This document shows, one piece after another, positions 54,540 to 64,000 of a stretch of DNA of 64,000 nt; position 1 is the stretch's first letter, and the number at the start of each line of letters is the position of its first letter. A program made the translations under genes and the position numbers. Under the pieces are notes generated by a model that was not told the origin of the DNA, searched no databases, and saw only the letters and a program-made list of their open reading frames with translations. Where the stretch lies: the NCBI GenBank assembly GCA_036426205.1, contig WSYH01000838.1:62001-126000 (forward strand), in the 5' to 3' direction. Source of the stretch: Ascaphus truei (Eukaryota; Chordata; Amphibia; Anura; Ascaphidae).

Positions 54540-55080
54540 CGAGAAATATTGGTGTCATTAGCATATTACTTTAATTCTGTTTTAAATATTACATTATCTT
54601 TTTTTCTTTTTTTTTTAAACATTCTCAACGCTGATTCTTCTCCGAGAAGCACCTTAATTCTCACGTCAGCTCGTTCTGGGTCAGATGCTTAGGCAGAATC
54701 TAATTAACACATCCCAAACTTCATTTTCTCTGAAACACAATCAATTGTAACTCGTTTTCAAATCATGCTGCTTTCTCTAATTGTTAGCATCAGTCTCCAC
54801 TGACTATGCCGTTAAGTAAATTATTCCATCCCATATATGAAAATTGTGCTATTTACGTTGACAGGCTTGGATATTACTGATGAGTTCGGTAGAGCTGATT
54901 AAATAATACAAAACACAAAGCACATTTTCCTTGCCTATTAAGAGGCAGCGGTAATGAAGTAAAATTAAAATCTAAATTCTCGGTTCTCTCATAAATATTG
55001 TAGTATGCTGCTTCTTCACACTGACCACATTTCACCGCACCAATAAAGAAATTTCAGGAAGCAAATCAAATTAGGTTTAA
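54540..55080. promoter_or_regulatory. Candidate conserved non-coding element
   Basis: About 500 bp of low-repeat AT-rich text contains ATTAGCATATTAC, ATCTAATTAACAC, CTCTAATTGTTAGCATC and GAGCTGATTAAATAAT. This is the longest such stretch in the window. Confidence 0.28.
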
Positions 55081-55267
55081 ATGTATTAAACTGGAATTGG
55101 GTTCTTCTATGTCAAGTGGAAATGTAGAGCAGTACAGCTGCCAAACTTGTGTCTTTGAAACGCGATTGGCACCGTTCAAAGTGTGTTAGTACTAGGGGTA
55201 AGAGTGACAACTACTTTTTTATTAAAAAAAAAATTCAGTGTGTTATTATTTATGTAGCTTGTTACAG

Positions 55268-55692
55268 ACCGAGTAGCAAACGTGTATCAAAAACAGAGCG
55301 TCACCCCAAGGGCGGAGGGTAGGCTAGATAGAAAAGCCCAGAATTAGCATGCGCTCGCTAATCTGATGGTGAACTAGTACGTATGTAATTAAAACAAGTT
55401 TATTATGGTCCTATAGACTAAATAAAATACTGTGTCCTCTGTATATTATTTTGTCTACAGGACCATAATGAGCTTGTTTTAATTACACAGCCATACTGGT
55501 AATCACCAGCCGTTTTTGGAACGTTCTATAATTCCATTACCTACGAACCAATGCAATTTCACACTGGTTCGCCCTATACTCTCCACTGGCTCATGGCCAC
55601 ATTGCGGGGTAATTGGGGTCTTTTCTATCTCAGCCTACTTTCTGCCTCTGGGGTGACGCTTTGGCTTTGATACTCGTTTGCTACTTGTCTAT
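55268..55692. mobile_element. Nested foldback element with outer and inner inverted repeats
   Basis: The outer arms are about 70 bp: AGTAGCAAACGTGTATCAAA, GCGTCACCCC and TAGATAGAAAAG are mirrored by CTTTTCTATCTC, GGGGTGACGC and TTTGATACTCGTTTGCTACT. A second, almost perfect 33-bp pair lies inside (GTAATTAAAACAAG and its inverse). Superfamily not recognised. Confidence 0.75.
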
Positions 55693-55694
55693 TG

Positions 55695-56504
55695 TTTCCC
55701 CCTTTCTTTTACTTTTAGGCTGAGTGGGTGTCTCTCTCTTCTCTATACATTTGACCAATGGAACCTCAATATGTCCTCTTGTTATACCGACCAAAGACAC
55801 TGAATTGGGGTATACCGTTTACAGCTTTATTTATGCACATATGCAAGAGGTCCCCACCTTCTTACCAGAAGACTCCTCCCTTTTGAGCCCATAATCTGTG
55901 CTCCTTACTTGGTGTCTACAATCATAATGGTTAGTCATACCTGTTGCCCTGGTCAGATATGCCCATACCATACCACCAGTAGGCCTCCTATGCGTCCACA
56001 GGTCGTGAGCCCCATGCACATACACATAGAGTGGCCGTCCTCTTATCCTGATGTCTAAAATCATATCATGCCATGGGGAGATATAGCAACACCATACCAC
56101 CAGGAGAACTATGGGTCCACCCAACCTTGAACCCCTTCATTTCTGGGCAAGAACCTGGATCTCTTGTTAACGACGCTGCAATTAAGAGAAAAACTAACAC
56201 CATAATAGCAACATCCAGAAGGGCTGAGATGGAAATTGTCCTTCATCCTCCACTACACATGAAGGTAAGTGCCTACCCCTTCTCTTAAGTACCCTCCTTC
56301 CTGCTAAAGTTTATGTTATTTGACGCTAGCGCAAGGCAGTGCTAATTTAACCTGACGTTAAGCCCATACTAATCACCATTGTATTATCAGGGTATCTTGT
56401 GTTTGTATGTATGAGAAGACTGCAATGACCATGTTTGTTTGGTGTATTGCTTTGCTGTACTGTATTTCTGTTTCCTGTTTGGGGTTTTCATGGGGTACAA
56501 TTAG
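55695..56504. other. Unassigned, with a twofold CCATACCACCAG segment
   Basis: ACCATACCACCAGTAGG and ACCATACCACCAGGAGAAC with nearby GTCCAC words suggest an approximate tandem duplication of about 120 bp (55915-56125). Confidence 0.4.
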
Positions 56505-56640
56505 AGATAGGCAGCAAAGATTTTTTGGATTTGGTCCGCCTTGGATAGGCTGGTTCCTTTGGTCCGCAGATCAGCCTCGAAAAAAGGCCAATCCGCCAAA
56601 GCAGAGGTCAGGCCCAACTGCCTTGTCCGGCCACCGGGGC
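56505..56640. repeat. Dispersed repeat (GGATCCGC family), second copy
   Basis: TTTTTTGGATTTGGTCCGCC, GGTTCCTTTGGTCCGCAGAT and GAAAAAAGGCCAATCCGCC parallel the copy at 1190-1500. It leads straight into the 48-bp minisatellite. Confidence 0.55.
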
Positions 56641-56694
56641 AACCAAGCTCGGGACACTTGTCAGCAGCCCTGTTCACCGGTGTTACACAATGAC

Positions 56695-57005
56695 GGACCC
56701 TGAGAGGTTGGAAAGCTTGTGGTACTGGGGTTACCCCATGATGGACCCTGAGAGGTTGGAAAGCTTGTGGTACTGGGGTTACATGATGACGGACCCTGAG
56801 AGGTTGGAAAGCTTGTGGTACTGGGGTTACACGGTGACGGACCCTGAGAGGTTGGAATGCTTGTGGTACTGGGGTTACACGATGAAGGACCCTGAGAGGT
56901 TGGAAAGCTTGTGGTACTGGGCTTACACGATGGACCCTGAGAGGTTGGAAAGCTTGTGGTACTGGGGTTACACGATGAAGGACCCTGAGAGGTTGGAAAG
57001 CTTGT
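56695..57005. repeat. 48-bp minisatellite (GGACCCTGAGAGGTTGGAAA)
   Basis: Seven units of GGACCCTGAGAGGTTGGAAA, GCTTGTGGTACTGGGGTTAC and ACGATGAC, one shortened by three bases. Period and indel are multiples of three, so a repeated peptide is open on both strands (PERLESLWYWGY on top). No flanking exon, signal or start context supports a gene. Confidence 0.9.
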
Positions 57006-57009
57006 AACA

Positions 57010-57885
57010 TATCAACTACAGTACTTGTTAGTCCAATAAAAGGTATCATACCCCCTCCTCCCTCTCCGTCCTTTGTTACTGCAATTTCAAGGAAAGTTTA
57101 GGACTTGGGTAACACAAGTAGTGTCTTACATCAATGCACGATTATTTAGTAATAATAATAATACTGACTCGATGCATCAAATATAAGAAAATGAAGAATA
57201 CCTCTCCCTCCTTTATAACCCTTTTATCACTTGGAAGGCTATTCATTAAGATACTATTTTTTCTCCCTTCACAACCCCTCAGTTCTATTATACTATACCT
57301 TCCACAGTCCTTGAGTTATGGAGTTATTTGTTACTAATCCATGCTGGTTATTTTTTCCGTATACAAATGAAGTTCCTTGTTTATTTGTTGATGGAGCACT
57401 TACCGACCAATCTAACTTTCTTATTTATTGTTTAACGCTCTGTAAGTTCAGTGGGTTTAACTGAACGCATTCTCTGAGTCATGGGAACCCTAAAAGTCCA
57501 TTTTGACAGACATCCTTTTCTCCAAAATTTCTGTTGACAAATGATCAAATATAAACTGCAGGGATTATTGGCTTTCTGCCTACAGGGGAAACAGCACCAT
57601 AAATATTTGCTCAAGACATTAATAAATTTGAAGTGTTGACTTGCATAGAAAGTTTAAATAGTTCAGACCTAGATCTCAACTTCCTGACTTGATTTGTTTT
57701 TGCCGAGGCCAGCAGTAAAGACATCATTTTCCTAAAGGCGCTGATATTTTATATGTATATAGAAAGATGGGCAATTATTATTTACTCTTGCAACTAAATG
57801 CTATTCATCCTGGTAGAATTTTAACATTACGGGCAGAATGTAGCTCTTTCTGCTGCTAGAAAAATTCAATGTTTTTATATGTTAT
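57010..57885. other. No feature recognised
   Basis: AT-rich sequence without repeat or coding signal. Confidence 0.55.
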
Positions 57886-57889
57886 TGGA

Positions 57890-58035
57890 TTCTAAACATC
57901 CGTCACCGGATTTGGATTATCGGCGTTCAAAAATAAACGAATTAAAAATCCGCAAAAGGCGAATCACCATTTTTGAGTCTGACCTGCAGCCCAAAGGAAC
58001 CGGTCGATCCGTGGCGGACCCAAATCAAATGTTAA
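57890..58035. repeat. Dispersed repeat (GGATCCGC family), third copy, inverted
   Basis: AAATCCGCAAAAGGCGAATC, CCCAAAGGAACCGGTCGATC and GTGGCGGACCCAAATC are the complement of words in the copies at 1190 and 56505. Confidence 0.5.
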
Positions 58036-58409
58036 TACAATCCCAGATCTCCCAACTGGGCTGTAACTAATCTGTGCGAATGACTAGAATGTTCTGAATA
58101 GTTTGAGGACGGTTTTCTCTTTGCATAGACAGGTTAGAAATCGGCAGTAGCTTCGGTGAAAGTTGGCCACTGTGAACATGTTTTATTCTCGTTTTCGGGT
58201 TTCCGTCTAGACACGAATCTCTCCCAGGGACAAAAGGTTGGAATGTGTGGAATAAAGTAGAACGATTACATTCATGCTCAAAGCAATCTAGTTAATGATA
58301 ACACAAAATAGTGTTTTATTGCAAAGGCGTGCTATATGTTTCATGCAAGGATTTTAAAGGCAAACGCCATGTTTTTCTATTTAGCTCTGTATTGTCTAAG
58401 GACCCCAAA

Positions 58410-58760
58410 CCTTGATACAAAGTAACATCCCGGCGAGATATGCTTTGCCGCTGTTTCCATTCCACCTCCCAAAAAGTTTGAAAAACCTGTTAAAGTTTAG
58501 GTCGAACTTTGCGACAAAGTTTCAAGTGAAATGGCCCAAATTGTTAAAAATTCGCATTTTCGCTTCTTTTTTATTGGTGAAATGGCTGCTGCACAGCAGT
58601 TTTCACATTTTCGAAAGTGAAAGTCATCGAAATGAGTTGAACTTCGCTGAGTATGCCGTGCCCATCGGCTTTTTGCAGACGGAGAACTTTTGAATGAGAC
58701 TTTTTCGCAGAGCCAGAAAGGGTGAAATTCGCACGGTTTGCTAATGCGCGCGCAAAATTC
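58410..58760. repeat. Dispersed repeat (TTCGCTTTTT family), copy 2
   Basis: GAAATGGCCCAAATTGTTAA, GCATTTTCGCTTC and GGTGAAATGGCTGC match the copy at 30060-30440 in the same orientation. Related words appear near 48600-48900. Confidence 0.6.
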
Positions 58761-58919
58761 ATGTCTCTAATCTGGATGAGAGTAACGCCAGTTAGCGATG
58801 ATTTTGCTAGCATAGCGTTACTGCCACCATTGTTTTTCTCTTCCTCTCCAAACCCTAGTTCAGGGTCTGCGTAGGCGCAATGCCAAGACTCGCATAGCGG
58901 CGTGTTATATAGGTTACCG

Positions 58920-59130
58920 CAGGGGTGCTCAAGTCCCCCCAACAGGTCAGGTTTTCAGGATACCCCTGCTTCAGCACAGGTGCCTCAATCAGAGGCTCAG
59001 TCAAAGACTCAGCCACTGATTGAGCCACCTGAGCTGAAGCCGGGACTGATTGAGCCAACTGTGCTGAAGCAGGGATATCCTGATAACCTGACCTGTTGAG
59101 GGGCTTGAGGACTGGAGTTGAGCGCCCCTG
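58920..59130. mobile_element. hAT-type foldback MITE
   Basis: It runs CAGGGGTGCTCAAG to GAGTTGAGCGCCCCTG with mirrored CAGGTCAGGTTTTCAGGATA arms. The flanking 8-mers match only at 6 of 8. Confidence 0.78.
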
Positions 59131-59474
59131 GGTTAACCCGAATGATCTTCAAGTTAACGCATTGATAATGCGTCGTTAAGCTACGCTAATGAGCGCAATT
59201 ACATCTGTTATGTTTGCGTATCGTTAGCTTAGTGAATACGATGTTCAGCAAATTAAAGTATCACGTGAGCACATTCACACGTCGCAGGTCTGCAACCCTG
59301 CCCTTCCCCATTATCTATTAGTGGACAGCGCTTCCACTACGGCCATAGATTCCAGAATGAGACATTTTGGTTGCGGCCGACACGCTGCGACCAAGTCCCT
59401 GCCGGCATTTCTCCGCAGAGGGATCCTACAGGATCCGGGGGACCTTCTGCCCCGGCCGCTTATATTATAATACG

Positions 59475-59735
59475 TTATAGACTTTAGGGGGTTTAGTGGT
59501 TAGGGTAGGGGGTTACCTTTAGGGGTTTTCGTGGTTAGGGTAGGGGGTTACCTTTAGGGGGTTTAGTAGTTAGGGTAGGGGGTTACCCTTAGGGGATTTT
59601 AGTAGTTAGGGTAGGGGGATAACTTTAGGGGGTTTAGTAGTTAGGGTAGAGGGATAACTTTAGGGGGTTTAGTGGTTAGGGTAGGGGGTTACCTTTAGGG
59701 GGTTTAGTAGTTAGGGTAGGGGGTTACCTCCCTGT
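59475..59735. repeat. G-strand telomere-like minisatellite, about 35-50 bp unit
   Basis: About seven copies of a unit containing GTTAGGGTAGGGGGTTACC and TTTAGGGGGTTTAGT. The G-rich strand is on top, opposite to the 21.6-27.2 kb array. Runs of three to five G spaced by TTA could form G-quadruplexes. Confidence 0.85.
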
Positions 59736-59739
59736 TACA

Positions 59740-60160
59740 GCTGTTCCCTGTGCAAAAAGTTAATAAATACACTTTACTTTTGAGGAGTGGCAGCTTGAAG
59801 AAAGACCAACGTGATGTGGACAGAGACATCGCGCCTGACAGCTGGAATATTTTTTGAAAATGGGAATAAGTCTTCGTTTTTCTCCCTTCCCTTTTTTTTT
59901 ATGCAGAAATTCCCCATCGGTCGGCCGTTGACACACACGTTCTAGTTAGTGAGTTCTTTTCAGGGCAAATGGAGGTCTTGATTGTGTTCCATACATTGGA
60001 AAGCGACAGCCTGCAAGGTTAGCCGTTTACCCAGAAGCCCTTGATGATGTTTGAGACGCCACACTGAAATCACGAGCCAAATCGAGATGAATTAAGATCA
60101 GCCAGCCCCGTGTAATCAAAAACACCCCGTGTGGCTATTCTACTCGCAAAGCAATGCGGT
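59740..60160. other. No feature recognised
   Basis: No signal seen. Confidence 0.5.
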
Positions 60161-60169
60161 ACTCTAGCA

Positions 60170-60351
60170 CAGGAGGGCCAACTCCAGCCCAAAAGGCCAC
60201 TAACTGGTCAAGGTTTCAGGTATCCCTGCTTCAGCAACAGGTTGGCTCAGTCAAAGACTGAGCCATTGATAGACCACCTGTGCTGAAGCAGGGATATCCT
60301 TAAAACCTGATCTGTTGGTGGCCCTTCAGGACGGCGTTGTGGCCTACTCCT
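60170..60351. mobile_element. hAT-type foldback MITE with perfect 8-bp target duplication
   Basis: CTCTAGCA flanks both ends exactly (60162-60169 and 60352-60359). The arms are the family consensus, with small deletions in the left arm and near the right tip. Confidence 0.88.
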
Positions 60352-60494
60352 CTCTAGCACAAAGTGGTGAACGACCTGCGTGCCAAGGCGTAAAGCCGCG
60401 TAGGAACTGGTGGGAGGCGAGGAAGCACTGTATGCTGAGGGAGTAATGGGGAAGGGCAGGGTGCAAGACCTGGCTGAGACTGGAGTGTTCACAA

Positions 60495-61760
60495 CGTTGG
60501 GGCTCTAATTTGCAGCACTCCATTAGAAATCAGCTTTATACCGATAACAGCACAGGGGGCTGGGACGTTTTGGGAACATCCCATCCACTGAAACCGGTTC
60601 CCCGTGCAGTGTACACGTCCTCGGAGTGCAACGGATGGAAGGACGAGCGCCTCACCGTCCCCCGCTGAACGCGCCGCATCTGAAGGACATGATTGTGTTA
60701 GCTCTTGAACAACTATCCTTCTGCTCAGCAATATAACTTGGCCAGAAATGAATTGCAAACATTGTCTTAGCAAGATGGGACAGCTCATAGTTTCTTTCTC
60801 TGGAAGACTATTTGCTAGCAAAATGCAAGTGTTTCCAATGTGCCCTCTGAAATGGGGTTCCCTTTATTTATTTTACCCTTGTGTTTTACCTGTTTACGAG
60901 GCAGCTTTCCTAGCGATGCTTCGTTGACCCATATAAAAATACTTATTGTCTTGCAGGAGGCTCGGAGATCTGTTCAAGCAATGTAACACTCAGGCCATTA
61001 AAGAAAGAGATTAGGAAGTATTAAATGGGTGCCAAAAGCATTTGAGATGATTGACACATTGGGTGGTCCCATTCAAAATGCTCTATGCCAACTTCCCCTA
61101 GTTCAGGAACATTGTAGCCCCAATAGCAGTGAGATATATACCGAGCAAGGAGGTGGTTAACCCCTACCCCAAACTTTTGCGGTTTTGCAACCCTAAATCC
61201 AAAACACTTATGTTGCGGTTGTGGTTGGACACAAAACAAATATCTGTCCACGTGCACAACCCTCAGTTGCTAGATTTTTGCACTCATTTTACATCACATT
61301 TATCAGAACAACTAAAAAAAGAATATTGACAGTAATTACATTTTATGCTAATAATGTAAGTTAGGGCAGTTTTTATTTTAAAAATGGGTGTATTGGAGAC
61401 TTTGGCTACAGAACCCAGTAATACAATTAAGTAAACCTAATCACATCTGTCAGAATCAGTGAGTGGGCTGTAACGTGCATGAAATTAGACCCGTTTAGTC
61501 AGTCTGGGCTCTTTGTATATAAGGCTATTGCCTACCATTACCGCTTCCACGTTTTCCCCCAAAAAACTATATTAACTTCAACTTGCCGCCAGAACAGTTA
61601 CAAGCCCCCGCGCCTGAAGGGAGATTTAGGGATCAAGTAAATGAAGCGGTTTGTCTCTGAATTAGAACGTTCTTTAGCAGTAAATGTAAACTCTTCGTGG
61701 GGCATTCGGATCGAGCTATAACACCCCTGTGCATCGCTCTGTGATACGAAAGGGTCCAAA
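60495..61760. other. No feature recognised
   Basis: No repeat or coding signal; short frames only. Confidence 0.5.
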
Positions 61761-61764
61761 TAAG

Positions 61765-62115
61765 GCTGCGGCCATAGAAGGGGAAGCAGGGGGAGGCGCT
61801 TGACGCTGAGCCAGCGGGGCTGATCGGAGGCGGGGGGGACTGAGGGAGGGGGCGGTCAGTGACGTCGCTGGGCCAATCGGCCACGAGCAACCGTCGTCAA
61901 CGTCACGGCGCCGACGTCACGGCCGCGTGATGTTGAAGCTGTTTCCATGTGATTGGTTTGGTTTCAGCTTGGCTGTGGCTGAAAATCCAGCGCTCAGAAG
62001 CCTGCGGACGCTGCGTGAGCCCTCAAAGAACATCCTCATTGAGAGTTATGTGATGGCGGGCTCAGCGCAGCGTCCGCACAGCTCAGCGCGGCCTGTCCTT
62101 CTATGGAACTCGGCC
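61765..62115. mobile_element. Harbinger-like MITE (TAA target duplication)
   Basis: GGCTGCGGCCATAGAAGGGG at the left and the inverse of GGCCGAGTTCCATAGAAGG at the right lie between two TAA copies. The core carries GACGTCACGGC-type CpG-rich words shared with the other copies. Confidence 0.8.
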
Positions 62116-62424
62116 TAAGGCATACAAGAGCCGACATACAAACAGTTCCTTTTCTTTAGCTCACGGTAACGCTTGTGGTGTTCTATGGGAAAACCTGGGT
62201 ATTTTGGGCCATTTTTTGCCTTTTAACATACTCTAAAATTTCCAGGCAAATTAAGTAGGTCAGAAAGGTTTAGTTTATCCTTCATTTGATGTCATACCCA
62301 GAATCTGGATGCAGTTGAAGCACTATGCTAAGGATATATGGGGAAGCGCAGGGTTGCAGACCTGTCTGAGACGTGGTGGAATGTGCGCACACGTAGGATT
62401 TTATTGCTGTGGCGGGGTGGAGGG

Positions 62425-63885
62425 TTTTTGTCACATTTTGCACCACCATTACTTTTTAATGTGTGGTCGATCCTCCGGGAGAGATGTGCCAAATTCAGCC
62501 AAGCGCAGTTTTTTTTTTGCCACGCATTAAAAGTCAACCTACAGGTCACATGATCCCAAAATCAGGTCAGAGGAACCCACGTTCTGTGTGTTGTGGCAAG
62601 ACATTTACATGATGGTGCGAAAGGGGTGCGCAAAGGTTAGCCTTTTTGCGGGCCCCCCTCTGCCTTCATCACCTCCCGGCTCGCGTTCCCCCTTCCTCCT
62701 CGGCTCCGTCGTTAAATGATGTGCGGGTCACGTGACGTCACGTTGCCGTGGCAGATGCGAACTTCACGTGACCCCGCAGTCGATTTGACACCGGTACCAT
62801 GGCGAACGCGTCTCCGATGATACAGGTAGGAGAAGATGCAGACGCCTCGCCTGTATTTAAATGCCTGGGGGAGAGCACGGACTTCTGTAGCCGCACCCAG
62901 CGCCCCCCCTGGGCGGGAACTCTCTCCCGCCCCCCCCCCAAGGGGGTGCGCCCCACTTCGCACCCCTGCCCTAGATCATTATTATCAGAGTTTACTTATA
63001 AATTAATATCATTATGTATGGTTTAGTCCACAAAAACCCCCACGATGCGACTACAATGTTCGGGTTCCGGGCTGTCGCTTGTTGTATTCTGTTTCTATAA
63101 ATACATCTTTCTTTTCCTTTTCTTTGTTACTTTAAGCCTTGCAAAATCCTTTCCAATGAAAATGTCAACTTATAAAGGAAACCCCAATAGCAGTCTATAT
63201 GTCACCATATCCCGCCTGGCGTTTCAACGCCGCTGGTCTGGACGCCCCATCGCTGTTTGGCAGCGAGTAAAATTATTACTGCAGAGCGTAGCTTGTGGAA
63301 ACACTCATCCTGTCATAGTCTAAAACAAACGGGCATCAATCAAAGATCATTAACAGTCGTGCACGTGTGTATTATCATATAATCATCAAATAATGACTTA
63401 TTGAGGTGTCTTTAGATTCATGATGTTGCAAGGTGCAGAGAGAGAAGAGGTTTTTTGGGAGCCTGGTCGCTGTTTAATTGAAGGCCCCACTGAAACCCCA
63501 ATGAGAAAGTCTGAGAGTCCCAGCGAGACGTTCAATTATTCATAACTACCTCCACCTTTACCCAGTGACCGCATTCCCTCTTTACCCTCCTTTTATAAAC
63601 AAAAACAATAAATTTCAAAGGTTATGACAAAACTAGCACATTTTCTTAGTCTTTTGTTCTTTTGGCTAATATGTGGTTTTTAGGAGTGTACCTTCCACCG
63701 TGGAGATTACAGCCCGAAAGGAAAGTCTGAAGTTTGCGTATTTTCACTTTCGGGGGTGTTGGGTTTGTGTGGCCTCTTTTTTTTAAGGTGGGAGGTCTCG
63801 GTATACGTCCAACAGTAAGCAACAAAACGATTGTCACGACTGGGAGACAGTTAATTGTATGCGTTCGCGGGGGGTTCGTCTTCAG
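62425..63885. other. Unassigned; CpG-rich patch near 62640-62960
   Basis: TCACGTGACGTCACGTTGCC and ACTTCACGTGACC at about 62728-62772 form a strong inverted pair. CTGTTTAATTGAAGG and TTCAATTATTCATAAC near 63470-63545 look like unique regulatory-type DNA. Confidence 0.4.
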
Positions 63886-63888
63886 CGC

Positions 63889-64000
63889 GAGGGGCGGCCA
63901 ACCTAGTCCTCAAGGGCACGACAGGTAGTTTTCAGGTATCCTGCTTCAGCACAGGATACCCAGCATTCTTCGACGTGAACTGTTGAGCCGCCTGTGCTGA
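63889..64000. mobile_element. hAT-type foldback MITE, cut by the window end
   Basis: The left arm GGGGCGGCCAACC, CCTCAAGGGC and CCTGCTTCAGCACAGG is present and the centre has begun to turn back when the window ends. Confidence 0.7.

Noticed and set aside
56501..57049. 182-codon minus-strand frame with QAFQPLRV repeats as a possible repeat protein
   Set aside because: The period of 48 bp alone explains it; no splice, start or homology evidence.

Overview
The window looks like intergenic or intronic DNA from a large, repeat-rich vertebrate genome, most likely an amphibian (frog). The clues are abundant short inverted-repeat DNA transposons, L2/CR1-type LINE remnants, non-autonomous Helitrons with long internal minisatellites, and an intact Penelope-like element of the kind common in amphibians and fish. 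The assignment is inferred from repeat character and not from a gene. I find no conventional host protein-coding gene, tRNA or rRNA. Nearly all short open frames are chance frames or the result of tandem repetition (CA/GT arrays, C-rich minisatellites). The sequence has a 5-N gap at 9966-9970.

The best-supported gene is the reverse transcriptase/GIY-YIG endonuclease of a Penelope-like retroelement (23068-26873). It sits inside a 26-bp minisatellite of CCTAAA/CCTAAC type that recalls degenerate telomere repeat. A 13-bp array sequence occurs at both junctions, and the 3' part carries a convincing type I hammerhead ribozyme (26439-26502). The element is 5'-truncated and its upstream part is in another frame, but the 804-codon RT/endonuclease frame is unbroken.

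Layout: 0-8.6 kb is diffuse repeat remnants (TTAA-flanked MITEs, an L2-like retroposon, a LINE fragment). 8.69-10.54 kb is a non-autonomous Helitron filled with three G/C-rich minisatellites. It is followed by a Penelope-type 3' remnant. 11-21 kb is a mosaic of hAT, Harbinger-like and TTAA-type MITEs, a CR1 remnant and two minisatellites, one of them rich in NRF1-like GCGCATGCGC sites. 21.6-27.2 kb is the telomere-like array with its Penelope insertion. 28-36 kb is CpG-rich minisatellite, more MITEs and unassigned DNA. 38.4-40.5 kb is a double minisatellite, the second half being an amplified piece of LINE ORF2 C-terminus. 41-46 kb is MITEs plus one copy of a dispersed repeat. 46.1-47.9 kb is a 1.8-kb CA-rich array. 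48.9-49.5 kb is a second copy of the dispersed repeat, split by a pogo/Tc1-like MITE. 50.74-52.51 kb is a second Helitron on the minus strand with a 1.3-kb GT/TATACAC array. 53-64 kb holds foldback elements, a 48-bp minisatellite, a G-strand telomere-like minisatellite and more MITEs.

Several insertions can be read as nested events because the host repeat is legible on both sides and the target duplication is visible. This gives a relative order: LINE and L2-like copies first, then minisatellite growth and Harbinger/hAT/pogo MITE insertion. The intact Penelope frame suggests a comparatively recent insertion. A few AT-rich stretches with homeodomain-like motifs may be conserved non-coding elements, but that cannot be decided from one sequence.
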